Shown here piece after piece: positions 24,977 through 33,750 of a DNA stretch of 64,000 nt. The DNA is taken from positions 14,101 through 78,100 of the forward strand of contig JADJFX010000020.1 in assembly GCA_016708345.1 (NCBI GenBank), read 5' to 3'. Origin of the DNA: Candidatus Rhodoferax bjergmarkensis (GTDB lineage Bacteria; Pseudomonadota; Gammaproteobacteria; Burkholderiales; Burkholderiaceae_C). The notes beneath the pieces are model-generated. The model worked only from the letters and a program-made list of their open reading frames with translations. It did no database searches and was not told the DNA's origin. The position numbers were made by a program, and so were the translations under genes. How positions within the stretch are numbered: position 1 is the stretch's first letter; every line of letters starts with the position of its first letter.

Positions 24977-24999
24977 CTCTCTAACGACATAGGCGCCAC
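24966..24999. repeat. 11-bp perfect inverted repeat at a recombinase-recombinase junction
   Basis: GTGGCGCCTAT (24966-24976), 12-bp spacer, ATAGGCGCCAC (24989-24999). Each arm is the Arg-Arg-His codons of box II of one of two recombinase tails that point away from each other. Confidence 0.7.
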
Positions 25000-25155
25000 A
25001 CACATGCCACTCACGCACTAGCACGTGGCGCTGAGCTGACCACCGTTCGAGACAATTTACGGCACGCGTCGGTGGCCACCACGTCGATCTACCTGCACAC
25101 TGACGAGGTCAAACGGGCTAGGCAGATGGGGGATGCGTTTGCGGCGCGACCATGA
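24985..25155 (+). pseudogene. Second tyrosine recombinase C-terminal remnant
   Basis: After TAA at 24982 the frame reads RHRRHTHATHALARGAELT, then VRDNLRHASVATTSIYLHTD, the box II to active-site tyrosine part of XerC/D-like integrases, and stops at TGA 25153-25155. No start codon belongs to it. It is a different recombinase from the one on the other strand. Confidence 0.75.
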
Positions 25156-25205
25156 ATGGAGGGGCAGGATAGCGCATTTTTTTAGCTCTACCTTATTCCA
25201 TTGAC

Positions 25206-25215
25206 GGAATATTCC
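25206..25215. promoter_or_regulatory. Palindrome upstream of higBA
   Basis: GGAATATTCC is perfectly palindromic and sits 20 bp before the higB start, inside a longer partial repeat (TATTCC-attgac-GGAATA). It is a plausible HigA autoregulation site. Confidence 0.45.
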
Positions 25216-25235
25216 ATGGAGGCTATACTTATCGC

Positions 25236-25613
25236 ATGATTTGGGATGTTGAGTACACAGACGAATTCGGCAAGTGGTGGAGCGGTCTGTCTGAAGATGA
25301 ACAAGAGTCTCTGGATGCATCCGTGCGCTTGCTGGAGGATCGAGGCCCGAATTTGGGGTTTCCTCACAGCAGCGGGGTCAACAGATCGAAACACAGTCAT
25401 ATGCGTGAATTGCGCACGCAGCACGATGGGCGACCGTATCGAACTCTATATGCGTTTGACCCTAGACGTTCCGCCATCTTGCTGATCGGAGGCGACAAGA
25501 CTGGGGACGACCGGTGGTATGACGTACACATCCCGATTGCGGACGGACTCTACGATGAACACATAGAGCAACTTCGGAAGGAAGGACTGATAAATGGCAA
25601 ACAAATTCTCTGA
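25236..25613 (+). CDS. higB: HigB/RelE-type toxin
   Basis: 125 residues of the phage Gp49-like HigB group: WDVEYTDEFGKWW at the start, SLDASVRLLEDRGPNLGFP, MRELRTQHDGRPYRTLYAFDPRR and LLIGGDKTGDDRWY. Members cleave ribosome-bound mRNA. It overlaps the antitoxin gene by 20 bp, toxin first, as in higBA loci. Confidence 0.88.
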   Translation: MIWDVEYTDEFGKWWSGLSEDEQESLDASVRLLEDRGPNLGFPHSSGVNRSKHSHMRELRTQHDGRPYRTLYAFDPRRSAILLIGGDKTGDDRWYDVHIPIADGLYDEHIEQLRKEGLINGKQIL

Positions 25614-25920
25614 TTTGCGCTCGCGCATGGCGCCCCAGGCCCAAGCGAGGGCAGCGGCCAAGGCGCAAGCGATGCTTGCCGAAATGCCACTCAACGAATT
25701 ACGACAAGCGCGTGGCCTGTCCCAAAAGATGCTGGCCGAGGTGCTGCACGTCCAGCAGCCGTCTATCGCCAAAATGGAAAAGCGCACGGACATGTATTTA
25801 TCAACCCTGCGCAGTCACATTGAAGCGATGGGTGGGCAGTTGGACGTGATTGCGCGCTTTCCGGATGGCGCGGTCAAAATCAGCAACTTTGGTGACCTTG
25901 GGTCCGCTGCGGTAGCGTGA
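25594..25920 (+). CDS. higA: HigA-type XRE antitoxin
   Basis: 108 residues. The HTH is LNELRQARGLSQKMLAEVLHVQQPSIAKME (read in two parts, about residues 32-62), followed by a beta-strand tail (LDVIARFPDGAVKISNF) that binds the toxin. It should neutralise the protein encoded immediately upstream and repress the operon. Its ribosome site GGAAGG lies inside the toxin gene. Confidence 0.88.
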   Translation: MANKFSDLRSRMAPQAQARAAAKAQAMLAEMPLNELRQARGLSQKMLAEVLHVQQPSIAKMEKRTDMYLSTLRSHIEAMGGQLDVIARFPDGAVKISNFGDLGSAAVA

Positions 25921-26247
25921 CTAGTCCGGGCGAGTGGAGCCAAAGGGATGCCTTCTATGGCAGGTATTGCCGAGTGTCATGAGCCTATCTAACCTAGGTA
26001 CCACGTCCTGAAAGGACGTCTTGATGTAGCTCGGGCTTGACTAACTTTACTTTCCAAAAATGCGCAGCACAGCATATTTTGGGGCATGTGTCATGCGAAC
26101 TAAAGTTGTTTCTCCCGCAATTGTCCGCTTCAGAGGGAGAATCCGATCGCAGGATGGATTTCGAAACAACAGTACTTCAATCTCAATTGAAGTAAAGTCG
26201 TTACCCTTGTATTGTTGCCGCCCTCCGAAGCTCCGGACAGGATGGCA
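25921..26247. other. 327-bp gap between two toxin-antitoxin loci
   Basis: No gene is supported. The end of this stretch holds the promoter region of the prlF-yhaV pair. CCTAGG at about 25993 is one of many CTAG sites in the window. Confidence 0.4.
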
Positions 26248-26270
26248 GCAATCGCAGGCAATGCGATTGC
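26248..26270. promoter_or_regulatory. Operator-like inverted repeat upstream of prlF
   Basis: GCAATCGCA-ggcaa-TGCGATTGC, perfect 9-bp arms, ends 40 bp before the prlF start. It probably binds the PrlF/YhaV complex for autoregulation. Confidence 0.6.
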
Positions 26271-26310
26271 ATTACCATACAAGACATCCATCCTTTGACC
26301 GGAGATCGCC

Positions 26311-26640
26311 ATGCCTGCCACCATCGACGTCGAATCCACGTTGACCGACCGTTACCAGACCACGGTACCGGAAACGGTGCGTCGCGCCCTGCGGCTGGGC
26401 AAGCGCGACAAGATTCACTACAGCATCCGCCCCAGTGGCGAGGTGGTACTGACCCGCGCTGCAAGCCACGAAAGTGACGACCCGGTGCTCGGTCAGTTCC
26501 TGGGCTTTCTGGCCCGCGACATTGCCAGCCATCCTGAGCGCCTGCAGGCGATGGATGCGGGCCTTGTCCAACGGCTCCAGGCGCTGGTCGGTGGCATCGA
26601 GGTCGATCTTGATGCAGCCCTGTCGGCAGACGATGAATGA
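26311..26640 (+). CDS. prlF: PrlF (SohA) antitoxin
   Basis: 109 residues. The N-terminal AbrB-type swapped-hairpin domain is clear (STLTDRYQTTVPETVRRALR, then LGKRDKIHYSIRPSGEVVLTRA), with the acidic C-terminal part characteristic of type II PrlF antitoxins. It overlaps yhaV by ATGA. It binds both the upstream repeat and the toxin. Confidence 0.88.
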   Translation: MPATIDVESTLTDRYQTTVPETVRRALRLGKRDKIHYSIRPSGEVVLTRAASHESDDPVLGQFLGFLARDIASHPERLQAMDAGLVQRLQALVGGIEVDLDAALSADDE

Positions 26641-27143
26641 GCACGGACAAACCCGCGCCCCTGATCATTCACGGCTGGACGATCTTTGCCCACCCGCTGT
26701 TTCTCGCACAAATTGAAGCGCTGGCGCAACAGGTCGATGCCTTGAAACAGAAGGATCCGGCCGGGTACGTGAAGAAGAACGCCAGCAAGCGACTGGCGGC
26801 AATCACCAAACTCGCTTTCGACGTCGTCCCCCAAGACCCAGCCCGTCCTGAATACCGCCAAGGCGGCACCTTGGGCGACGACCACAAGCACTGGTTGCGG
26901 GCGAAATTTTTCCAACAGTACCGCCTGTTCTTTCGCTATCACGCGCCCACCAAAGTGATCGTGTTCGCATGGGTCAACGACGAGGATACCAAGCGCGCCT
27001 ATGAGAGCGGCGACGACGCTTACCGGGTGTTTCGCAAGATGCTGGCAAGCGGTCATCCGCCGGACGATTGGAACCAGTTGCTGGCCGAGGCCCGGGCCGA
27101 GGGGGAGCGCTTACAGCGGTTCGCCGCTGGCGTAGCGACGTAA
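26637..27143 (+). CDS. yhaV: YhaV toxin
   Basis: 168 residues with the YhaV landmarks: GWTIFAHPLFLAQIEAL, RLAAITKLAFDVVPQDPA, GDDHKHWLRAKFFQQYRLFFRYH and FAWVNDEDTKRAYES. YhaV is a ribosome-dependent RNase. It is translationally coupled to prlF. Confidence 0.9.
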   Translation: MSTDKPAPLIIHGWTIFAHPLFLAQIEALAQQVDALKQKDPAGYVKKNASKRLAAITKLAFDVVPQDPARPEYRQGGTLGDDHKHWLRAKFFQQYRLFFRYHAPTKVIVFAWVNDEDTKRAYESGDDAYRVFRKMLASGHPPDDWNQLLAEARAEGERLQRFAAGVAT

Positions 27144-27365
27144 GGCTTGGCTTCTATGGTGACTGCCCTTGGTTGGAGTCGCGATGATTGCCATCATCGC
27201 TTACCAAGCCTACCGGGCACCGGTACAAGTTTTATAAATCGTCCACTTTCAACTTCACGCATCCGACCATCGCGGTCGGTGGCGTTATTGCCTTCAAGTC
27301 AGCCCAATGCAATATGAGAACCACTGGTACGAGGCACAGCGTAAAAAGGCCGCGTAATCCGAAGG

Positions 27366-27866
27366 CTAAGAGCTACACGGAACAGCGGCAAGGTCAGAAA
27401 GACGCAGGCGTGTCACAACTGGCGCACCAGCAATCTCCGACTCAACGGTCTCGCGCAAATTGATTCGAATTTTTGAATTAAAGTGGCTGGCCATGCGGGA
27501 CACCAATGGACCTGAGCGCGACATCGAGGCGCGTTCGAGCAGGTAGGCGTCGAATTTGAGGCTGATGAGTACACTTTGATCGGTTTTCTCAACCGACATA
27601 ACGCTTTTCATGGCAACGTTTTCTTTCCCCACTGCCATATAGAGAATTGCCGGACACTGGGGCACGACTTCAGGCGTCATGGTCACATTAAAACGATCCT
27701 CCAATTTCTCCACAGACTCCACCAAGGCTGCAATTTTGCGGGCAATCTGAAAATTTTGTTGGGTACGCATCACCAAGGTAGTGAGCATCGCTCTCGCCAT
27801 CGTCAACGGTCCGACACTCACAGAGTTCAACCCGGTCTGGGCTGATGATTGATGGGACTTTCGCAT
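27366..27866 (-). CDS. Hypothetical protein
   Basis: 166 residues from the ATG at 27866; an upstream TTG at 27893 is also open. No family recognised. A helical part (FQIARKIAALVESVEKLEDR) precedes an alternating hydrophobic region (AILYMAVGKENVAMK, QSVLISLKFDAYLLERA). There is no signal peptide. Its ribosome site is weak, so it may not be expressed or may start elsewhere. Confidence 0.35.
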   Translation of the reverse strand: MRKSHQSSAQTGLNSVSVGPLTMARAMLTTLVMRTQQNFQIARKIAALVESVEKLEDRFNVTMTPEVVPQCPAILYMAVGKENVAMKSVMSVEKTDQSVLISLKFDAYLLERASMSRSGPLVSRMASHFNSKIRINLRETVESEIAGAPVVTRLRLSDLAAVPCSS

Positions 27867-28168
27867 AAGTATTTTTTGAGTCTGGCAGCTCAAATTTTAT
27901 CCCCTCCTGTCCTTTTTTCTAGGTAGCTTCCCAGTGGCGCTGTCAACTGTCTCGGTTGAGAATGAAGATAAGGATGGGTTGGTCATAAGCGCAGACGCTT
28001 GGCTCATCGACCTCAACAAAGCGTTACCCAGCGCAGCGTGGTCAACGACGCCGACCGTCGGCGCAAATACCTACAGAAGTTTGATCTCACATGGGATCGC
28101 ATCAAAGCGTGAATTCCGAAAGTTGGCGGTGCAATGTGTCGATTTCCATCGGGTGAGCGCGTCTGCTT

Positions 28169-29300
28169 TCATGCGCTATTGAAGGAAGCGTCCAGAGGCG
28201 CGGCAAACTGCCACGCCTTGAGGGCCGCTGCATCGATGGCCGCCAGCGCTGCCGCACAGCGGACTTGGGGCGTGCCGCAAAGTTCTACCCACGGCACGGG
28301 TTGTTGCTGCAGCAGGGTGCGAAAGCGTTGCGTCATCCAGGCACGCAAATGTTTGCCATCGCGCAACCCATCGTCCTCAAACGGCACATCCACATCACTG
28401 GTCAGCACATAAAGCGCGAGGCGGCATGGCGTGGGCCAAAGCCTGTACCTCGGCACTGGCGCAGCCCATGTATCGTTCATGCCAAACCAAAGTCGCCCAA
28501 GCGTCGGTGTCGCACACCAAAATAGGGCTGCCATGGCGCGCTGCGGTTTCCTCACGCCAGCATTGTTCGCCAGCCACTTGTGAAAAATCCTGTGTGCACC
28601 AGTCGATATCGGTCACTGTCGCACCGTCTTTTTTGGCGCGCGCCAACGCCAGCAGATTGGCGCTGTACTCCCGCCCAAACTCGGCCACCCACTGCGTACG
28701 CTGCCACACCCCGCCGCGAGCGCGCAGGGCATTGACCAGATCGCAGCTGAGTGTGGTGGTGCCGCTCGACTCTGCACCCACCACCACCACGCGCAGTGCT
28801 AGGCCAGCTTGCACGGTGGGTGACAGCATTTCCCACTGCGCGCAGACATCACTACGCACAGCCGTGCCCGAGGTGGGGTACAGCGCACGAGTTTGGTCCA
28901 AGCCTACATGGTCGCAAGAAAACCGGCGCGCCAACTCATCTCCGTAGCCCTCTGAAGTGAATACCGCGTCCACCGGCGGGGCCGTTCCAAAGGCGGCGTC
29001 CGCGCGCTGCACGGCCTGGCGCATGAGGTCCACATGGGCTTGCCAGATGGCGGGGTTGTCGTAGTCCACCGCGACGTCATCGAGTTCACCCACGATACGT
29101 AACTGCGGGTACGCCGCGAATGCCATTTGCAGCCATTGCACGCGCTGGGCAATCGACAAAGACTCCACGCTGGACCCTAGCACCGCCACGGTGACGCATT
29201 TGCAATGGGCCGCCGCAGTTCGAATCAGGTATTCATGGCCAAGGTGGGGCGGATAGAACTTGCCAATCACCAAGCCATGCTGGTAAATCGTGCGATTCAT
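28169..29300 (-). pseudogene. nadR: NadR-like NMN adenylyltransferase / ribosylnicotinamide kinase, frameshifted
   Basis: The ATG at 29300 begins MNRTIYQHGLVIGKFYPPHLGHEYLI with the H-x-G-H nucleotidyltransferase motif. The C-terminal kinase P-loop is VVVGAESSGTTTLS, with VAEFGREYS after it. Near 28412-28425 the frame runs into a stop, while the correct continuation (LALYVLTSDVDVPFEDDGLRDG to the end at 28169) is in a neighbouring frame, so a one-base loss or equivalent is needed. Intact NadR makes NAD+ from nicotinamide riboside. It overlaps pnuC by 4 bp. A sequencing error cannot be excluded. Confidence 0.8.
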
Positions 29301-29941
29301 GCCAGACTTTCGCGGCCGGTCGGCGCACAAGGCACCTGCGATGTGGCAAGTCGTCGCCAATGCATCCAGCCTTGAACACAGATCCCCAAAAAGACAACGT
29401 ACAAGCCCGAGATCAGGTACAACTCGCGGCTCCAGTACAAGGGCACCGAAATCAGGTCCACCGCAATCCACCACAGCCAGCTGGAGGCCTGGCGCCGGTT
29501 CAACTGCCATTGCGCGCACAAACTAAGCGCGGTAATCAAGGCGTCCAGCGGCGGAGCGCTCCCTTTCACTTTGAGTAACACTTGCCACAAGACTAGGGCC
29601 ACCATGGTTGCGACCATGACCAGGATTAACTGTTCTTTCCAGCCAGTGCCCCTGAAGGACTGCGCCACGGAAGTCTTGCCTCGCGTGGACCACTGGTACC
29701 AGCCCAGCGCTGAAAGCGCAATGAACACGATCTGCAGCAACGAGTCGGCAAAGAGTCGCTGATCAAAAAATACCAAGCCCAAAATGGCACTGTTCAAAAT
29801 GCCCACTGGGAAATTCCAGATATGCGCGCGGGCCGTTAAAGTCACACACAACAGGCCCGTGGCAAACCCTAGCAAGTCGCCCAGCGACAAGGTTACTCCC
29901 GCGACCGGATGGGAAATGGCCAAAAACGAAAAAGTATCCAT
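29297..29941 (-). CDS. pnuC: PnuC nicotinamide riboside transporter
   Basis: 214 residues, seven predicted membrane segments. PnuC features: ARAHIWNFPVGILNSAILGL, FADSLLQIVFIALSALGWYQW and the C-terminal SWLWWIAVDLISVPLYW. It imports nicotinamide riboside down its gradient, trapped by NadR phosphorylation. It forms an ATGA-overlapping operon with the broken nadR gene. This gives the window a second NAD precursor route besides the NrtR cluster. Confidence 0.92.
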   Translation of the reverse strand: MDTFSFLAISHPVAGVTLSLGDLLGFATGLLCVTLTARAHIWNFPVGILNSAILGLVFFDQRLFADSLLQIVFIALSALGWYQWSTRGKTSVAQSFRGTGWKEQLILVMVATMVALVLWQVLLKVKGSAPPLDALITALSLCAQWQLNRRQASSWLWWIAVDLISVPLYWSRELYLISGLYVVFLGICVQGWMHWRRLATSQVPCAPTGRESLA

Positions 29942-30148
29942 TTCTTACTTTCGAGTCATTGTCCTGAATGGATCCAGGGCGTAGGCATTACAGATGATAA
30001 ACAACAGAAACAGCGGGCTGCCTAAACCATCCTGCGTTTCGCGTACAACCTTGTTTGTCACCACGCACTTGAATGTGCTATTGACGGACCCAATTGAATA
30101 GTCGGTCACTACCCTTCCCCAAGTAGTGCTTGTGAATTAAGGCAAATC

Positions 30149-31045
30149 ATGTCCTCAGTATCCGCCAACGGCATCCGACTCGAATATGAGAGTTACGCAA
30201 GCGCACGGCACCCGACTATCCTATTGATCATGGGTCTGGGCTGTCAATTAACGCGCTGGCCCATGGCGCTCTGTGATGAATTGGTCAGCCGAGGTTATCG
30301 GGTCATACGTTTCGATAACCGGGATGTCGGGTTGTCCACCAAAATGGATCACACCGGAACGCTGGATTTAGCGGATTTGGCGATGAGCTTCATGATGGGT
30401 AAACCCCTCGCGGCAAAATATTCACTGGAAGACATGGCGATGGATACGGTCGGATTGCTTGATGCACTCGACATCAAGTCGGCGCATATCGTGGGCGCGT
30501 CGATGGGGGGCATGATTGCCCAGATTCTCGCAGCACGTCACAGCTCCAGAGTGCTTTCATTGACGTCCATCATGTCTACCACTGGCAACCCGGCATTGCC
30601 GCAGGCGCGCCCGGCGATTGCAGCAGCGTCCCTACAAACAATGACCGCCCCCGCAACGCAGACTGCCAAAGTCACCAGCGGCGTCAATTGGTGGCAGAGC
30701 ATCGGCAGCCCCGCCTATCCGACAGATCCGTCGATACTTCGTGACGCCGCGAGTCGTGATGTCCAACGCTCGTTTCATCCGACAGGTGTCGCACGTCAAA
30801 TGCTTGCCATCGCAAGTGGCGCAGACCGGCGTGCCTTGTGCGCGGGTATCGTGGCACCAACCGTCGTTTTGCATGGCGCGCAGGATCCCGTGATTCCGGT
30901 AGAGGGCGGTCGTGACACTGCGGCGGCGATACCCGGCGCAGAGTTGCGCATTATTCCTGGCATGGGCCACGATATCCCCCATGAGCTGATACCGGTATTT
31001 GTTGACGCGATTACGACGGCAGCAATGCGGGCCAAAAAGCAGTAA
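30149..31045 (+). CDS. Alpha/beta hydrolase
   Basis: 298 residues. Oxyanion region ILLIMGLGCQLTRWP, nucleophile elbow VGASMGGMIAQ (about 114-124), a late acid in GAQDPVIP and histidine in PGMGHDIP give a complete catalytic triad. Substrate unknown; similar proteins are annotated as esterases or lactonases. It is a single gene with its own ribosome site. Confidence 0.8.
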   Translation: MSSVSANGIRLEYESYASARHPTILLIMGLGCQLTRWPMALCDELVSRGYRVIRFDNRDVGLSTKMDHTGTLDLADLAMSFMMGKPLAAKYSLEDMAMDTVGLLDALDIKSAHIVGASMGGMIAQILAARHSSRVLSLTSIMSTTGNPALPQARPAIAAASLQTMTAPATQTAKVTSGVNWWQSIGSPAYPTDPSILRDAASRDVQRSFHPTGVARQMLAIASGADRRALCAGIVAPTVVLHGAQDPVIPVEGGRDTAAAIPGAELRIIPGMGHDIPHELIPVFVDAITTAAMRAKKQ

Positions 31046-31301
31046 TCAGCGTTCGTCCTTGTTCACCCGCGAAATGCAATGGTTTTTTCCAAATCACGCG
31101 CGGCAGTGAGCAGAGCAAATAGGTTCGTCGGGTACAAGTACATGGACCCTGAGCTTGTCGATGAGCTTCATAGCTCAGTAGGTGCGATTCTTGGCCTCGC
31201 TTGAGAAGTCCTGTGAGATGCCGAACATTCGAATAAGCGAAGTCCTCCCCCTCGTTGGAAAAGGCGCCTGTGCAACGCAGCATGCAGGTGCTGCAAAGGC
31301 T

Positions 31302-31907
31302 CTAGTTCGGCTCTGCGCCAACATATCGCTTGATTAATTGAATGGTTGTTGTCGCTGCATAGCCGGTTGGCATCACATCGGGTGCACCAACGGCGATTTG
31401 AAATGCGCCCTCCATCAAAGAAATGATGGAGGCTGCCAGATGGTCTACGCTGTTCAATGGCTTGCCGATTGAGGTAAGGTAGGCTGCCAATAATTCCTTG
31501 AGCAGCGCCAATTCTGCGCCAATTGCTTGTTGGTAAATCATTTGGACCTCAGGCATGCGCACTGCCTCTGATCCAATCATGACCCAAGCTCCAACCACAG
31601 CAGGGTTTTCACCCACGCCCTTGGCAAGACGCGCATTGACGTAGGCAAAAAGGTGGTCCTCCGGGGACACGGCGGATGCCGCAAGCGTGGTGTAACGTGC
31701 GCGGAATATCTCGGCTAAGGTTTTCACCAGTTCAACCAATATTTCCGCCTTGGCGGTGAAGTGGTAATGCACCAACCCCGGCGCAATGCCGGCTTTTCGA
31801 GCGATTATTTGAATGGTTGCCTTCGCATAGCCATGCTCGGCGATGGCCAGCAGCAATCCATTGACGATCTGTGCGCGACGCTCCTCGGTGTTTGGGCGGT
31901 TGGCCAT
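31302..31907 (-). CDS. TetR/AcrR-family regulator
   Basis: 201 residues. The N-terminal HTH is IVNGLLLAIAEHGYAKATIQ, then IARKAGIAPGLVHYHF; the C-terminal ligand domain resembles the BetI-like group. It is divergent from coaE; two palindromes sharing the ATTGGT/ACCAAT half-site fill the 93-bp gap. It should repress itself and coaE-coaD. The ligand is unknown, and a CoA-related molecule would fit its target, which is an inference. Confidence 0.85.
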   Translation of the reverse strand: MANRPNTEERRAQIVNGLLLAIAEHGYAKATIQIIARKAGIAPGLVHYHFTAKAEILVELVKTLAEIFRARYTTLAASAVSPEDHLFAYVNARLAKGVGENPAVVGAWVMIGSEAVRMPEVQMIYQQAIGAELALLKELLAAYLTSIGKPLNSVDHLAASIISLMEGAFQIAVGAPDVMPTGYAATTTIQLIKRYVGAEPN

Positions 31908-31920
31908 GATTCGATAAATA

Positions 31921-31936
31921 TTGGTTGATTAACCAA
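31921..31936. promoter_or_regulatory. TetR-type operator 1
   Basis: TTGGTT-gatt-AACCAA, perfect 6-bp arms, 14 bp from the tetR-like start codon on the opposite strand. It shares the TTGGT/ACCAA half-site with operator 2. Confidence 0.6.
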
Positions 31937-31963
31937 ATTTTACTTGATACCGCGTCAAACTTG

Positions 31964-31995
31964 TGTCAATATTGGTCAATCAACCAATATTGACA
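31964..31995. promoter_or_regulatory. TetR-type operator 2
   Basis: TGTCAATATTGGT-caatca-ACCAATATTGACA, perfect 13-bp arms, ending 5 bp before the coaE start codon. It leaves no room for a normal ribosome site, so repressor binding would block transcription or translation start directly. Confidence 0.65.
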
Positions 31996-32000
31996 CTTCT

Positions 32001-32615
32001 ATGAAACCAAACGTTGCCAACTTGCCCGCCGTCGTCGGCCTTACAGGAGGCATTGGGGCAGGTAAATCTGCCGTGCGACAGGCTTTCGAAGCGTTGGGTG
32101 TTCCCTGTCTTGACACAGACATTGTTGCCAGAAGCATTCATCAGGACCCAGGGCATCCCGCCACCCAAGAGGTTGCTCGGGCCTTTCCTGAATGGATGAC
32201 CGATGACGGTGCTTTACAGCGAGGAAGCCTGCAAGGACTGTTTTCGCGTAATGCTGCCGCCAATCGCACCCTTATTGACATCCTGAAACCCCACGTTCTG
32301 GCAGTCATGCACCGTTGGACCGAACAACAAAACGCCACTTATGTCATTTGGGAGTCTGCACTGCTCCTGTGGGAACAAATAGCTGTGGACCAAATGCTCG
32401 TGGTGGAGGCCCAAACGCCAATTCGACTTCAAAGAATTCGACATCGAAATCCGAAATGGTCCGAAGGCGACATGCTTAACCTGCTTCGCGTGCAAGCGAA
32501 CTTACAACGTACACCCGTGGAAGACACAAGCATCATCCGCAATGACGACTCCATGGAAGCATTGAGAGAACAGGTGGAAAAACTCCACCGGCACTATCAA
32601 ACCATTTGGAACTAA
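32001..32615 (+). CDS. coaE: Dephospho-CoA kinase
   Basis: 204 residues from ATG 32001. P-loop VGLTGGIGAGKSAVRQAFEA (about 10-29), LDTDIVARSIHQ, and IWESALLLWEQ in place of the usual DxPLLFE strand. It catalyses the last step of CoA synthesis. There is almost no leader between operator 2 and the ATG, which suggests a leaderless or very short 5-prime region. Its stop is directly followed by coaD. A second, divergent CoaE on an element is unusual since the step is essential and host-encoded. Confidence 0.85.
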   Translation: MKPNVANLPAVVGLTGGIGAGKSAVRQAFEALGVPCLDTDIVARSIHQDPGHPATQEVARAFPEWMTDDGALQRGSLQGLFSRNAAANRTLIDILKPHVLAVMHRWTEQQNATYVIWESALLLWEQIAVDQMLVVEAQTPIRLQRIRHRNPKWSEGDMLNLLRVQANLQRTPVEDTSIIRNDDSMEALREQVEKLHRHYQTIWN

Positions 32616-32616
32616 C

Positions 32617-33750
32617 ATGAAAAAAATTGCCTTCTCCGGGACACTTGATCCCATCACCAACGGTCACCTCTGGGTTATTGGTGAAGCACGTGCGCTTGCA
32701 GATGAAGTGATGGTCTTCATCTCCGAAAATCCGTTCAAGAAGCCAATGTTTTCCGCAAGTCAACGCAAGATCATTGTTGAAGAAGCATTGGCCGAGCGCG
32801 GCTGGAGCAATGTCAGCGTGGTGCTGGTGCGCGGCGACTACACGGCCCGTGCAGCCAAACGCCACGGTATCGACTACATGATTCGTGGCATTCGAAACAC
32901 GTCCGACTTTGACTACGAAAACCTGCTCCAACAAGCCAATGTGGATGTAGTCGAAGGTGCAAAAACCCTGTTCGTCATGCCACCGCGAGACCTGGGCTCG
33001 GTCAGTTCGACGTTTGTACGCGGGTTACAAGGTCCGGTCGGCTGGCACTGGAGCATGCAAAAGTTTGTTCCCAAAGCGGCCTATAACGCATGGGTACTGG
33101 TCTGGCTGCGCAAAGAATGGGAGGAACTCTGGTCCTACGGTTCACTTGATGGCGCCGGCGTTGCACATGCCGACAATTGGTTCACCGCCCTTACAAACAA
33201 GCAATGCTATGCCGCACCGCAGCGCGCGTACCACAATCTAGATCACTTGGTACATGGTCTTAGTGAACTCGCCGTTTGGGCGTCCAATACGGATGCCGAT
33301 GCCGAATCCATTCGCGCACTGAAGGCCGCGTTCTGGTTTCACGATGCTATTTATAACGCGCCCAAAGCCGCTACATCAAACGAAGAGGCCAGCGCCCAAC
33401 TGTGGCTCTCTTCGGGTCAAACGGTCTCCAACCGAGAGCATGTTGCCAACCTGATTCGCTGCACCGAACACGCGTTGCCCCGCTCTGAGATGCAGCCCCT
33501 GGCCGACGTGATGCTTGGCGCCGATCTGGCCATCCTCGGTCAATCCGAGGCCATCTACAACAGCTATCGCGCTTCGGTCAGACAGGAATACTCGTGGGTG
33601 GAAGAGTCCGTGTACCGGTGCGCACGCCGTCACGTGCTGCAACACTTCATTGCCGCCGCACAATCAGGAAACCTGTTTCAAAATCCGTACTTCAAGGAGC
33701 TTTACGAGGAAAAGGCGCTACAGAATCTTCAGAATGAGTTGAACGATTAG
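32617..33750 (+). CDS. coaD: Phosphopantetheine adenylyltransferase fused to an HD domain
   Basis: 377 residues. Residues 1 to about 155 are CoaD-like: FSGTLDPITNGHLWVI with the T-x-G-H motif, RGIRNTSDFDYE and the closing SSTFVRGL. From about residue 200 a predicted metal-dependent HD phosphohydrolase follows: YHNLDHLVHGL, FWFHDAIYN, then CTEHALP and MLGADLAILG. Ordinary CoaD stops near residue 160, so the fusion is exceptional. It starts one base after coaE ends. The HD part may hydrolyse a CoA precursor or another nucleotide; unknown. Confidence 0.85.
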   Translation: MKKIAFSGTLDPITNGHLWVIGEARALADEVMVFISENPFKKPMFSASQRKIIVEEALAERGWSNVSVVLVRGDYTARAAKRHGIDYMIRGIRNTSDFDYENLLQQANVDVVEGAKTLFVMPPRDLGSVSSTFVRGLQGPVGWHWSMQKFVPKAAYNAWVLVWLRKEWEELWSYGSLDGAGVAHADNWFTALTNKQCYAAPQRAYHNLDHLVHGLSELAVWASNTDADAESIRALKAAFWFHDAIYNAPKAATSNEEASAQLWLSSGQTVSNREHVANLIRCTEHALPRSEMQPLADVMLGADLAILGQSEAIYNSYRASVRQEYSWVEESVYRCARRHVLQHFIAAAQSGNLFQNPYFKELYEEKALQNLQNELND

